Assembly: GCA_034005175.1 (NCBI GenBank)
Contig: JAVEVF010000051.1
Coordinates: forward strand, 1-12,771
Length of the DNA stretch: 12,771 bases
Direction of reading: 5' to 3'
DNA from: JAVEVF01 sp034005175
GTDB taxonomy: Bacteria > Actinomycetota > Coriobacteriia > Anaerosomatales > SLCP01
Part shown: piece after piece, positions 6,049-12,771 of the stretch
How positions within the stretch are numbered: the first letter of the stretch is position 1
Layout of the letters: every line of letters begins with the position of its first letter
Notes under the pieces: model-generated
Database searches by the model: none
The model's input: the letters and a program-made list of their open reading frames with translations, nothing else
What the model was told of the DNA's origin: nothing
Made by a program: the position numbers and the translations under genes

Positions 6049-7307
6049 CAGCCTTCCTCCTTCTCGGTGTGCGTTTCATCAGACAAGACGAGCGTATGCG
6101 CCATCTTCTCGCGCTTGGTGATGAGATAAGCGCGGTTCGTGTCACAGGCGGGAATCTCCAACGGCACCTGCTCGGTGACCCGCAAACCGTAGCCTTCCAA
6201 CCCTACGATCTTGGTGGGGTTGTTCGTCATCAGTCGCATCGATGTCAAGCCGAGGTCTGCGAGGATCTGTGCTCCGATACCATAGTCACGAAGGTCTGGA
6301 GCAAAGCCGAGTGCCTCGTTCGCCTCAACGGTATCGGCGCCAGCCTCCTGCAACTCGTAGGCACGCAGCTTGTTGGCGAGCCCTATGCCGCGACCTTCGT
6401 GGCCAACGATATAGAGAACCACTCCCCTGCCTGCCTCCTGCACACGGCGCATCGCCTCTTCGAGTTGCGCTCCGCAATCGCAGCGCAAGGAGTGGAACAC
6501 GTCGCCAGTCAAGCACTCCGAATGCACGCGCACCAGGACGTCACTTTGGCCTGCGACCTCACCAGCGACAAGCGCCATGTGGGTCGCACCATCGATCTTC
6601 GAGGTATACCCGTGCGCGACGAAGCGCCCGAACCGCGTGGGTAGATCTACCGTCGATGTGCGCTCGACGAGCCGTTCGGTCTTGCGCCGATAACGGATGA
6701 CATCGGCGACGGTGATCATCGGAAGGTCATGTTGGCGTGCGAACTTCTCGAGCTCAGGGCGCCTTGCCATCGTCCCGTCGGCATTCATGATCTCGCAGAT
6801 CACACCGGCGGGATACAGTCCTGCGAGCCGGGCCAGGTCAACGGCGGTCTCGGTGTGCCCTGCCCGCTCAAGGACGCCTCCGACCTTCGCGCGCAGGGGG
6901 AACACATGCCCCGGCATCGAGATGTCCTCCGGAGTGGTCGCTGGATCGATGGCTGCGAGCACCGTGGCCGCACGGTCGGCAGCGGAGATTCCGGTGGTGA
7001 TGCGCCCTTTTGCTCCGATTGATACATGAAAGGCGGTGTTCTGCTCGGACGTATTCGTGTGTGTCATCGGCGGGATTCGCAGCTCATCGAGGCGCTCCCC
7101 GGTAAGCGGTAAGCAGATCAATCCGCGCCCGTGCGTGGCCATGAAGTTGATGTCTTGTGGGGTCACCTTCTCGGCAGCCATCACAAGGTCACCCTCGTTC
7201 TCACGCGACTCATCGTCGACAACGATCACCATTCGCCCTTGTGCGATGTGCTCGACGGCCTCGTCGATATCACCAAAGATGCATTGTGTGTCCATGCCCA
7301 GGTTCAC
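6048..7307 (-). CDS. ribBA: Bifunctional DHBP synthase / GTP cyclohydrolase II
   Basis: Fused enzyme supplying both branches of riboflavin synthesis: ribulose-5-phosphate to 3,4-dihydroxy-2-butanone 4-phosphate (N-terminal half), and GTP ring opening (C-terminal half). It has 419 residues, close to the usual 400. The RibB domain (about 10-208) shows DDESRENEGDLV (31-42), THGRGLIC (58-65), TTGISAADRA (104-113), PGHVFPL (132-138), and HTE (His151-Glu153). The RibA domain (about 215-405) shows RVHSECLTGD and RCDCG, with the three zinc-ligand cysteines Cys265, Cys276 and Cys278, then GHEGRGIGL (302-310), DLRDYGIGAQIL and TNNPTKI. The GTG start at 7307 overlaps the ribE stop (GTGA) with GGAAGGA 5 nt upstream. 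An ATG four codons later has a poor ribosome site. Both active sites look intact. Confidence 0.97.
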   Translation of the reverse strand: MNLGMDTQCIFGDIDEAVEHIAQGRMVIVVDDESRENEGDLVMAAEKVTPQDINFMATHGRGLICLPLTGERLDELRIPPMTHTNTSEQNTAFHVSIGAKGRITTGISAADRAATVLAAIDPATTPEDISMPGHVFPLRAKVGGVLERAGHTETAVDLARLAGLYPAGVICEIMNADGTMARRPELEKFARQHDLPMITVADVIRYRRKTERLVERTSTVDLPTRFGRFVAHGYTSKIDGATHMALVAGEVAGQSDVLVRVHSECLTGDVFHSLRCDCGAQLEEAMRRVQEAGRGVVLYIVGHEGRGIGLANKLRAYELQEAGADTVEANEALGFAPDLRDYGIGAQILADLGLTSMRLMTNNPTKIVGLEGYGLRVTEQVPLEIPACDTNRAYLITKREKMAHTLVLSDETHTEKEEG

Positions 7308-7978
7308 GAGTGTCCTTCCGCTAGATCGCGCAGCATCTCTCCCAGCCCACGCCGAGCGGTCGTCAGCGGCTCAGCGTCCTCGATTCCCGCATACAGCTGT
7401 ACGAAGCGCATGACGTACTTCGCCATCATGTCGACCTCGACGTTTACCTTTGCGCCGAGGGGCTTCTCGCGCAGAGTCGTCGCAGACTCTGTGTGCGGGA
7501 CGACTGCGGCAGCAAAGCCATCGGAGCGCGTCTGGGCAACTGTCAGTGAGATTCCGTCAATGGCCACCGACCCCTTCGGCACGATGAACTCCATGAGATC
7601 GCGCGGCACTGCGAACTGGTAGATTGTGGAGTTTCCGGCGGGATGACGCATCACAACCGTACCGATTCCGTCGACATGGCCCGTGACGAAGTGCCCACCC
7701 AGACGGTCGGAAAGCCGCAGAGCACGCTCAAGGTTCACCTTTGACCCCTGGTGCAGTTCACCTAGCGTTGTGCGCTCCAGCGTCTCAGAGCTCACGTCAG
7801 CCAAGAACGCACCCCTGATGAAACGTGCGACCGTCAGACATGCACCATCAACCGCGATCGAATCACCTAGCGCCATGTCACGCCCGAACTCGGGGGCGTA
7901 TACCTCGATACGCATCCCATCAGACACGCGCTCGGTGCGCGTGACGATGCCCTCAGATTCTATGAGCCCTGTAAACAT
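7304..7978 (-). CDS. ribE: Riboflavin synthase, alpha-chain type
   Basis: Dismutates two molecules of 6,7-dimethyl-8-ribityllumazine into riboflavin and 5-amino-6-ribitylaminouracil. The 224-residue protein consists of two similar barrel repeats, each with an internal signature: MFTGLIE at the N-terminus, DGACLTV and NLERAL in repeat one, then GHFVTGHVDG, followed by AIDGISLTV and VNVEVD in repeat two. The chosen ATG at 7978 gives the near-universal MFTGLIE start and has GGAG 9 nt upstream. An in-frame ATG five codons earlier (7993) has only a poorly spaced purine stretch. It lies 36 nt behind ribD. The symbol follows the ribE usage for riboflavin synthase; some genomes name it ribC. Confidence 0.97.
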   Translation of the reverse strand: MFTGLIESEGIVTRTERVSDGMRIEVYAPEFGRDMALGDSIAVDGACLTVARFIRGAFLADVSSETLERTTLGELHQGSKVNLERALRLSDRLGGHFVTGHVDGIGTVVMRHPAGNSTIYQFAVPRDLMEFIVPKGSVAIDGISLTVAQTRSDGFAAAVVPHTESATTLREKPLGAKVNVEVDMMAKYVMRFVQLYAGIEDAEPLTTARRGLGEMLRDLAEGHS

Positions 7979-8014
7979 CCCGTAGCTCTCCATCTCTCTC
8001 GGTGATATCTCCCG

Positions 8015-9109
8015 CTATCTCATCCTACGCCACACTGTCACTGAGTCTTCGCCGATAATCGCGCACTCGACTGCACGCAGCCGAGGTTCACAAGCCGCAG
8101 TGTCCAGATCAGTCCCTGTGAAGGGACCAGGTGCCCGTTGGCCGAAAACCCTCCCAGCTTGAATCGTGACGAGTTCGTCGAGAAGCTCCCCCTCCCACAA
8201 GGAGGAGAACAGCATCGGGCCCGGCTCGACGAGCAGCTGGTTAACCCCCTCGGCGCCAAGAGCTCGCAGTGCCGAGTCAAGCCCTCCGGCAGGGTCGTAT
8301 CTGATGACGCGCACCTCAGGGGCAGGGCGTGCAGAAACGTCTTGAGGTATGAGCAGCGCAACGGGGCCACGCCCGTCGGTGAACAGCGCCGGCTCGATTG
8401 GTGAAGCTCCAGTGGAGATCACCACGCGCAGCGGCTGTTGGGGTGCATCCATGCCCTCACTGTCGCGAACGGTCAGTCTGGGATCGTCGACTCGGGCGGT
8501 ACCCGCCCCCACAAGGATGGCGTCGGAGCGCTCGCGCAGCGACATGGTGACCTTGCGCGAACCCTTGCCGGTGACCGATGTCCGCACGCCGCGGCCAGCC
8601 GCGATCTTGCCATCCAGCGTCATGCCAAGCTTCGCGGTCACCCACGGACGGCCCGTCCGAACGACTGCGAACCACCCCACGTTGAGCTCCTCGAAGGCAG
8701 CACAGTCCTCCGCGAAGCTCACTCCGATGCCCGCCTCGCGCAAGCGTTTCGCGCCCCCGCCAGCCTGCGGGCTGGGATCCTGGGAGCCAATCACCACGCG
8801 CGAGACGCCATGCGCGATGAGCGCATCGACACACGGAGCGGTACGCCCCCGATGGGTGCATGGCTCGAGCGTGACGTATGCGGTGGCGCCGCGCGCCTTC
8901 TCGCCGGCCGCCGCCAGCGCATGAGCTTCCGCATGCGGGCTGCCGGCCCGTTCGTGCCATCCCTCACCCACGATGGTCTCATCGGCAACGATCACGCAGC
9001 CGACCATGGGGTTTGGGGAAGTGGTGCCAAGCCCGCGTAGTGCGAGCAGGTACGCACGGCGAAGGTATGGGTCGCCAATCAAGGAGGAGTCGTCAGAGAA
9101 CAGCCGCAT
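8015..9109 (-). CDS. ribD: Bifunctional riboflavin biosynthesis deaminase/reductase RibD
   Basis: Deaminates the pyrimidine made by GTP cyclohydrolase II and then reduces its ribosyl chain with NADPH, to give 5-amino-6-ribitylaminouracil phosphate. It has 364 residues from the chosen start, the normal length. The deaminase domain (about 13-155) carries TSPNPMVG (30-37), PHAEAHAL (His59 zinc ligand, Glu61 proton shuttle) and EPCTHRGRTAPC (Cys84, Cys93). The reductase domain (about 160-360) shows AKLGMTLDGKIA, SDAILVGAGTARVDDPRLTVR and LLVEPGPML, where the second position of the usual EGGP is Pro. The in-frame ATG at 9136 was rejected because it is the conserved GGATGAGAGAAG of the FMN riboswitch. 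The ATG at 9109 lies about 13 nt behind AGAAGG. First gene under riboswitch control. Confidence 0.95.
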   Translation of the reverse strand: MRLFSDDSSLIGDPYLRRAYLLALRGLGTTSPNPMVGCVIVADETIVGEGWHERAGSPHAEAHALAAAGEKARGATAYVTLEPCTHRGRTAPCVDALIAHGVSRVVIGSQDPSPQAGGGAKRLREAGIGVSFAEDCAAFEELNVGWFAVVRTGRPWVTAKLGMTLDGKIAAGRGVRTSVTGKGSRKVTMSLRERSDAILVGAGTARVDDPRLTVRDSEGMDAPQQPLRVVISTGASPIEPALFTDGRGPVALLIPQDVSARPAPEVRVIRYDPAGGLDSALRALGAEGVNQLLVEPGPMLFSSLWEGELLDELVTIQAGRVFGQRAPGPFTGTDLDTAACEPRLRAVECAIIGEDSVTVWRRMR

Positions 9110-9122
9110 GCCTGCGAGTCGC

Positions 9123-9239
9123 CCTTCTTCTCTCATCCAGACTGTGACTGTCGGCCTCGGAAATCCTCCGAGTCAGCCCCTGCGTGGGGCTCGCGGGCTT
9201 TCACCGCCGGTGGGGACTTCCACCCCGCCCTGAAGAAAG
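9123..9239 (-). promoter_or_regulatory. FMN riboswitch (RFN element)
   Basis: The conserved RFN blocks occur in order on the minus strand: AGGGCGGGGTGGAAGTCCCC, ACCGGCGGTGAAAGCCCGCG, a variable hairpin GCCCC-ACGCA-GGGGC, CTCGGAGGATTTCCGAG, GCCGACAGTCACAGTCTGG and GATGAGAGAAGA. The closing P1 helix pairs CTTTCTTC (9232-9239) with GAAGAAGG (9123-9130), 8 pairs with one G-U. The 3' strand of P1 contains the ribD Shine-Dalgarno, so FMN binding should directly hide it and lower translation. No separate terminator fits between aptamer and ribD. The aptamer identity is near certain; the translational mode is inferred. Confidence 0.97.
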
Positions 9240-9253
9240 ATGCAGATAGTCTA

Positions 9254-9925
9254 CTACAATGCGCGCTCCGCTGCCTCCCTGATGGTATTCATTGCAGCCA
9301 CAGGATCGCTCGTGCAGAAGATGGCACTCCCCGCGACAAGACAACGCGCTCCTGCACTGGCCACGAGAGGAGCCGTCCTTGCATCGATACCGCCGTCCAC
9401 CTGGATGAGCGGTGTCACGCCCTCTTCGGCACACATGCGTTTCAGACGCGCCACGCGATCGACCGCACGCTCAATGAACGACTGTCCACCGAAGCCGGGA
9501 TTCACGCTCATCACAAGAACCATATCCAGCTCTCCGATGACATCTCGGAGAGTCTCCACCGGCGTGCCGGGGTTCAAGCTCACACCAGCTTTTGCGCCGG
9601 CCGAGTGTATCGTCTGCACGACGCGGTGGATGTGACGACAGGCCTCACTATGCACCGTCACCCAGTCCGCGCCCGCATCGAGGTACCATCCCATCGTCGA
9701 GTCCGCGTTGTCGATCATGAGGTGCACGTCTAACGGGATCTTCGAGACTCGCTTCAGCGCTTTGATCACCGGTGGTCCGATAGTGAGATTGGGCACGAAG
9801 TGCCCGTCCATGACATCCACATGGATGAAGTCAGCGCCGCCACCCTGCATGAGATCAACGGCAGCTCCAAGCTGTGTGAAGTCAGCCGAGAGAACGGACG
9901 GGGCCATGAGCACGCGGTCAGACAT
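9254..9925 (-). CDS. rpe: Ribulose-phosphate 3-epimerase
   Basis: Interconverts D-ribulose-5-phosphate and D-xylulose-5-phosphate in the pentose phosphate pathway; a metal-dependent TIM barrel. It has 223 residues, normal for the family. Characteristic strands and motifs are MAPSVLSADF, IHVDVMDGHFVPNLTIGP (metal His and catalytic Asp), PLDVHLMI, HSEA, LVMSVNPGFGGQSFI, IQVDGGID (second catalytic Asp) and VAGSAIF (phosphate site). The ATG at 9925 is preferred: it has AAGAGG 8 nt upstream and gives MSDRVLMAPS. A GTG at 9943 that overlaps the gpsA stop (GTGA) is in frame but lacks a good ribosome site. It sits just upstream of the FMN riboswitch; its substrate ribulose-5-phosphate is also used by RibBA, which may be why the genes are together. 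Confidence 0.97.
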   Translation of the reverse strand: MSDRVLMAPSVLSADFTQLGAAVDLMQGGGADFIHVDVMDGHFVPNLTIGPPVIKALKRVSKIPLDVHLMIDNADSTMGWYLDAGADWVTVHSEACRHIHRVVQTIHSAGAKAGVSLNPGTPVETLRDVIGELDMVLVMSVNPGFGGQSFIERAVDRVARLKRMCAEEGVTPLIQVDGGIDARTAPLVASAGARCLVAGSAIFCTSDPVAAMNTIREAAERAL

Positions 9926-9939
9926 CCCGGTCGCCTCTT

Positions 9940-10959
9940 TCACTCGTCGTAGAGATCCATTCCATGCAGCTCATCGGTGGCTTCACGCCCCATCAGTGCT
10001 ACAACCGCCTCGGTGGCAGGCTTGTCGCCCCTCACGATCTCATGCACGAGATGTGTGATCGGGAGGTCGACTTCTCGCGCAGCCCCAAGCTCATCTACGG
10101 TTGCACACGAGACAGCGCCTTCGGCGACCATGCCTGTCTTGGCTTCATATTGCGCCACACTGCTGCCGTGCGCGATGGCCTCACCAAGGCCACGGTTGCG
10201 GCTGTGGCGCGATGTGCATGTCGCAATGAGGTCTCCCATGCCTGCCAGACCCATATAGGTGAGAGGATTGGCCCCCGCATGCCGTCCAAGGCGGCTCATC
10301 TCGGCAAGTCCCCTGGTCATGAGTGATGCCTTCGAGTTGTCGCCAAAGCCCAGGCCGTCGGAGATCCCAGCCGCGATGGCGACGACGTTCTTCGACGCAC
10401 TGGCAAGCTCCACTCCAACGACATCGCTGTTGGTGTAGACCCTGAAGGATGGTGTGGTGAACGCCTCGCGTAGGCGAACGCCAAGAGCTTCATCGTAGGC
10501 CGCAATGACCGTAGCCGAGGGGATGTTCTTCGAGACCTCTTCTGCGTGGTTGGGGCCAGAAAGCACCGCGAGACGCTCCCTGCCGCCAAGGACCTCGGCG
10601 AGAACCTCGGTCATCCGAAGCAACGTGATGCGCTCAAGCCCTTTCGCAAGGCTCACTACCGGTGTGATGCCATCCCACAGCGGCCGAATCGCCTCTGCCG
10701 CCTCACGTACAGCCTGAGAGGGTGTCGCGATCACGATGAACTCGGCTTGGCCAACAGCCTCTTCGAGGTCCCCTGTCGCCGAAACCAACTCGGGAAGCGT
10801 GACATCGGTGAGATAGCGCGGATTGCGGCCAGACTCCCTGATACCAGCGACGACCTCGGCGCTTCGGGCCCAAAGCGAAGTCCTGACGCCCTTGGAGCCA
10901 AGGACACACGCTATGCCTGTTCCCCACGATCCCGCGCCAATGACTGCAGCGTGGTTCAC
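9940..10959 (-). CDS. gpsA: Glycerol-3-phosphate dehydrogenase [NAD(P)+]
   Basis: Cytoplasmic enzyme reducing dihydroxyacetone phosphate to sn-glycerol-3-phosphate, the backbone for phospholipids. It has 339 residues, the usual size. The N-terminal Rossmann domain opens with AVIGAGSWGTG (GxGxxG at 8-13). Further signatures are ATPSQAVRE (78-86), SLAKGLE with Lys106, LSGPNHAEEV (133-142) and the helical C-terminal domain with SKNVVAIAAGISDGLGFGDN, where Lys190 is the expected catalytic lysine. TRGLAEM and GLAGMGDLIATCTS follow as in the family. The residues before the lysine read ASASKN instead of the common GALKN, a small deviation. The GTG start at 10959 overlaps the plsY stop (GTGA), with GGAGG 7 nt upstream. 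Its product is the substrate of the PlsY enzyme encoded directly upstream. Confidence 0.97.
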   Translation of the reverse strand: MNHAAVIGAGSWGTGIACVLGSKGVRTSLWARSAEVVAGIRESGRNPRYLTDVTLPELVSATGDLEEAVGQAEFIVIATPSQAVREAAEAIRPLWDGITPVVSLAKGLERITLLRMTEVLAEVLGGRERLAVLSGPNHAEEVSKNIPSATVIAAYDEALGVRLREAFTTPSFRVYTNSDVVGVELASASKNVVAIAAGISDGLGFGDNSKASLMTRGLAEMSRLGRHAGANPLTYMGLAGMGDLIATCTSRHSRNRGLGEAIAHGSSVAQYEAKTGMVAEGAVSCATVDELGAAREVDLPITHLVHEIVRGDKPATEAVVALMGREATDELHGMDLYDE

Positions 10960-11624
10960 GCCCCGTCCTCCCTGTCACTTGAGCTGCCAGGCCCCGTGGG
11001 CCTCCTGAAGTCTATCTTAGCCTCTTGGCCGCGCACGATGCGCCCGATGTTGGCGCGGTGTCGCCAGATCACCAGCACCGCTGCTACGAAGGAGAAGGTC
11101 ACGAGTGCCGAGTGCTCTGGGTATAGCGCCAAGGTCACAACTGGAAACACGGCCGCCATCACGATCGATCCAAGACTCACCATTCGTGAAAGCACCACCA
11201 CGAAGATGAACGTGCCCAGCAGAATGCACCATCCAAGCGGCATTATGGGGAGCATGGCGCCAGCAGCGGTCGCGACTCCCTTGCCGCCCCCTAATCCGAT
11301 ATACAGCGAATACATGTGTCCGAGAACGACTGCGAGCGCGGCGCCGATCAGTACCCAGTCCTTCCCGGTCGAGCTGAGTTGTGCGGGGGGCCAGCTGAAA
11401 GCAAGACATACGGCAGCCGCACCTTTGAGCATGTCAAGCGCGAGCACTGCGATAGCAGCTTTCACGCCCAGCACTCGCATGACGTTGGTGGCACCGGCGT
11501 TGCCTGAGCCGTGCGTACGGATATCGACATGGAAGAAGATGCGGCCAACGATGACGGCAAAGGGTATCGCTCCAAGAAGGTAAGACACCGCCAGCACGAT
11601 GACCACGTGGAGCAGGACCGGCAT
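10956..11624 (-). CDS. plsY: Acyl-phosphate:glycerol-3-phosphate acyltransferase PlsY
   Basis: Integral membrane enzyme that transfers an acyl chain from acyl-phosphate (made by PlsX) to sn-glycerol-3-phosphate, giving lysophosphatidate. The 222-residue protein has a membrane segment at the N-terminus (LHVVIVLAVSYLLGAIPFAVIVG) and several further hydrophobic segments, as expected for a multi-pass protein. The three conserved catalytic motifs are visible: GSGNAGATNV (about 38-47), GLGGGKGVATAAG (about 112-124) and HRANIGRIVRGQE (about 189-201). A short charged C-terminal tail follows. The ATG at 11624 is 4 nt after the der stop, with AAGGA 8 nt upstream. The order der-plsY-gpsA is a recurrent arrangement in Gram-positive-type genomes. 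Confidence 0.96.
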   Translation of the reverse strand: MPVLLHVVIVLAVSYLLGAIPFAVIVGRIFFHVDIRTHGSGNAGATNVMRVLGVKAAIAVLALDMLKGAAAVCLAFSWPPAQLSSTGKDWVLIGAALAVVLGHMYSLYIGLGGGKGVATAAGAMLPIMPLGWCILLGTFIFVVVLSRMVSLGSIVMAAVFPVVTLALYPEHSALVTFSFVAAVLVIWRHRANIGRIVRGQEAKIDFRRPTGPGSSSDREDGA

Positions 11625-11628
11625 ACTC

Positions 11629-12771
11629 TCAGTCCTTCTGTCGAAACTTCAGCCGGATAGGCGTGCCCGTGAAATCGAAAGCCTCGCGCAGACGATTCTC
11701 CACGTAGCGTCTGAAGTTGTCTTCGACAAGCGCGGGGTGGTTGGCAAAGAAGGTGAACTGCGGGGGCGCTGTCCCCGTCTGCGTAACGTAGTGCACGCGC
11801 AACGTCTTGCCGTGCTTGCTGACTGTGTGGCCGAAATCCCGCATCTCAGTGAGGAGGCGGTTCAGTGCGCTGGTGGTGAGCTCTTGTGTGTAGTTTCGCC
11901 ATGCAGTGCCGAGCGCCGCGAAGATGCGCTGGACCTTGGCGCCCGTAAGCGCGCTGATGCGTATCACCGGTGCATACGACACGAAGCCAAGGCGCTCTGC
12001 GACTTGGTAGATGAGCTCCTCTCTCCATTCCGCGTCGGTGACGAGGTCCCACTTGTTCAGCAACAAGATGAGCGCGCACCCGCGCTCTGCCGCAAAGCGC
12101 GCCACGCGCTGGTCTTGATCGGTGACGCCAATGGTTGAGTCGATGACCAGCAAGGCGATATCAGCATCGTCAATCGCCCGCATGGCCCGAACGAACCCGT
12201 AATACTCCACACCCGCATCGATCTTGGCCTTGCGCCTGATTCCTGCCGTATCAATGAAGCGATACGCTCGGTCATCCCGCTCGATAGTGACGTCAAGTGC
12301 ATCACGTGTCGTGCCGGCAACCTCGCTCACGATAGCTCGCTGCGATCCCGCGAGGCGGTTGAGCAGCGAGGACTTGCCGGCATTGGGCCGTCCGATGATG
12401 GCCACGTCAATGGTGTGTGATTCAGTCAGCGCTCTTGAGTCGGGCAACGCCTCCACGACAGCATCGAGCAAGTCGCCGGTTCCGTGACCGTGGGTGGCAG
12501 AAACAGGCCACGGCTCGCCAAGACCGAGCGACCAGAACTCATGCGCGGCCTCTTCACGGCCGGGAGTATCCATCTTGTTGACCGCCAGAAACACAGGCAC
12601 ATGCACTCGTTTGAGCTTGCGCGCGACGTCCTCGTCCTCGATCGTGGCACCTATCGATCCATCGACCAAGACGATGACTACATCAGCCTCTTCGGTTGCC
12701 ACAAGCGCTTGAGCGGTGATCGATTCGGCGAAGGGATCGTCTTTGGCAGACTCGATGCCCCCGGTATCGAT
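11629..12771 (-). CDS. der: Ribosome-associated GTPase Der (EngA), 5' end outside the window
   Basis: Tandem-GTPase protein needed for 50S ribosomal subunit maturation. The frame is open to the window edge and begins there with DTGGI, the G3 motif of the first G domain, so about 55 N-terminal codons (G1 and G2) are missing. An internal GTG at 12702 can look like a start but is not one. Seen next are AVNKMD (G4 of domain 1), then GRPNAGKSSLLNRL (G1 of domain 2), GTTRDALD (G2), DTAGIRRKAK (G3), LLNKWDLV (G4) and ISALTGAKV (G5), followed by the C-terminal KH-like domain (ALNRLLTEM to IRLKFRQKD). In domain 2 the P-loop reads NAGKS, where NVGKS is more common. Stop is TGA at 11629-11631, 4 nt before plsY. 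Confidence 0.97.
   Translation of the reverse strand: MDTGGIESAKDDPFAESITAQALVATEEADVVIVLVDGSIGATIEDEDVARKLKRVHVPVFLAVNKMDTPGREEAAHEFWSLGLGEPWPVSATHGHGTGDLLDAVVEALPDSRALTESHTIDVAIIGRPNAGKSSLLNRLAGSQRAIVSEVAGTTRDALDVTIERDDRAYRFIDTAGIRRKAKIDAGVEYYGFVRAMRAIDDADIALLVIDSTIGVTDQDQRVARFAAERGCALILLLNKWDLVTDAEWREELIYQVAERLGFVSYAPVIRISALTGAKVQRIFAALGTAWRNYTQELTTSALNRLLTEMRDFGHTVSKHGKTLRVHYVTQTGTAPPQFTFFANHPALVEDNFRRYVENRLREAFDFTGTPIRLKFRQKD

Noticed and set aside
8349..9040. Two plus-strand frames of about 190-200 codons opposite ribD
   Set aside because: They are mirror frames of a strongly conserved gene, overlap each other and lack ribosome sites or domains.
9110..9136. Upstream ATG (9136) as the start of ribD
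   Set aside because: This ATG is part of the conserved GGATGAGAGAAG segment of the FMN aptamer; the extra residues do not match the RibD N-terminus.
10546..11583. 345-codon plus-strand open frame across gpsA and plsY
   Set aside because: It is antisense to two clearly conserved genes, has no recognisable domain, and long antisense frames are expected in GC-rich coding DNA.
12700..12702. GTG as the start of the der gene
   Set aside because: The frame continues to the window edge and encodes the DTGGI G3 motif upstream of it, so the gene is simply truncated by the window.
1..12771. Mobile elements, CRISPR arrays, tRNA genes, defence genes
   Set aside because: Looked for by eye: no direct-repeat arrays, terminal inverted repeats, transposase or integrase motifs, or tRNA-like folds were seen; the content is housekeeping metabolism.

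Overview
The window is ordinary bacterial chromosome: every supported gene lies on the minus strand, so it reads from high to low coordinates. Base composition is high-GC (about 60% by eye). Genes are packed tightly, GTG starts are common, and stop/start overlaps (GTGA, ATGA, TGATG) are frequent. The gene content (der-plsY-gpsA; an Rrf2/IscR-like regulator with iscS, iscU and mnmA; a rib operon under an FMN riboswitch) suggests a Gram-positive-type bacterium. An anaerobic actinobacterium of the Coriobacteriia kind is my best guess, but the lineage is inference only.

Upstream block (12771 down to about 5530). It begins inside der (ribosome-assembly GTPase, 5' end outside the window). It continues with plsY and gpsA (consecutive needs of phospholipid synthesis: acyltransferase and supply of glycerol-3-phosphate) and rpe (pentose-phosphate epimerase, whose ribulose-5-phosphate is also a riboflavin precursor). 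An FMN riboswitch follows only 14 nt after the rpe stop. Then come ribD, ribE, ribBA and ribH, which together cover the committed riboflavin pathway from GTP and ribulose-5-phosphate except the dephosphorylation step. A GC-rich hairpin follows ribH.

Gene-free gap (5197-5583). It holds the rib hairpin terminator, about 250 nt with no recognisable gene, and then a sigma-70-type promoter with a 26-nt imperfect palindrome over its predicted start site.

Downstream block (5196 down to 1). An IscR-like Rrf2 regulator with three candidate cluster-ligand cysteines leads an operon with iscS (cysteine desulfurase), iscU (Fe-S scaffold), mnmA (tRNA 2-thiouridylase, which uses IscS-derived sulfur), a PHP-family phosphatase of the histidinol-phosphatase type, and a Nif3-like dinuclear-metal protein. 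A further gene probably starts inside the nif3 tail and runs off the left edge. The block ties sulfur mobilisation for Fe-S clusters and for tRNA thiolation to one promoter.

I found no mobile element, CRISPR array, tRNA, rRNA or unknown multi-gene system. The most informative points are regulatory: the riboswitch P1 helix contains the ribD Shine-Dalgarno, and the candidate operator sits in front of the Fe-S regulator.
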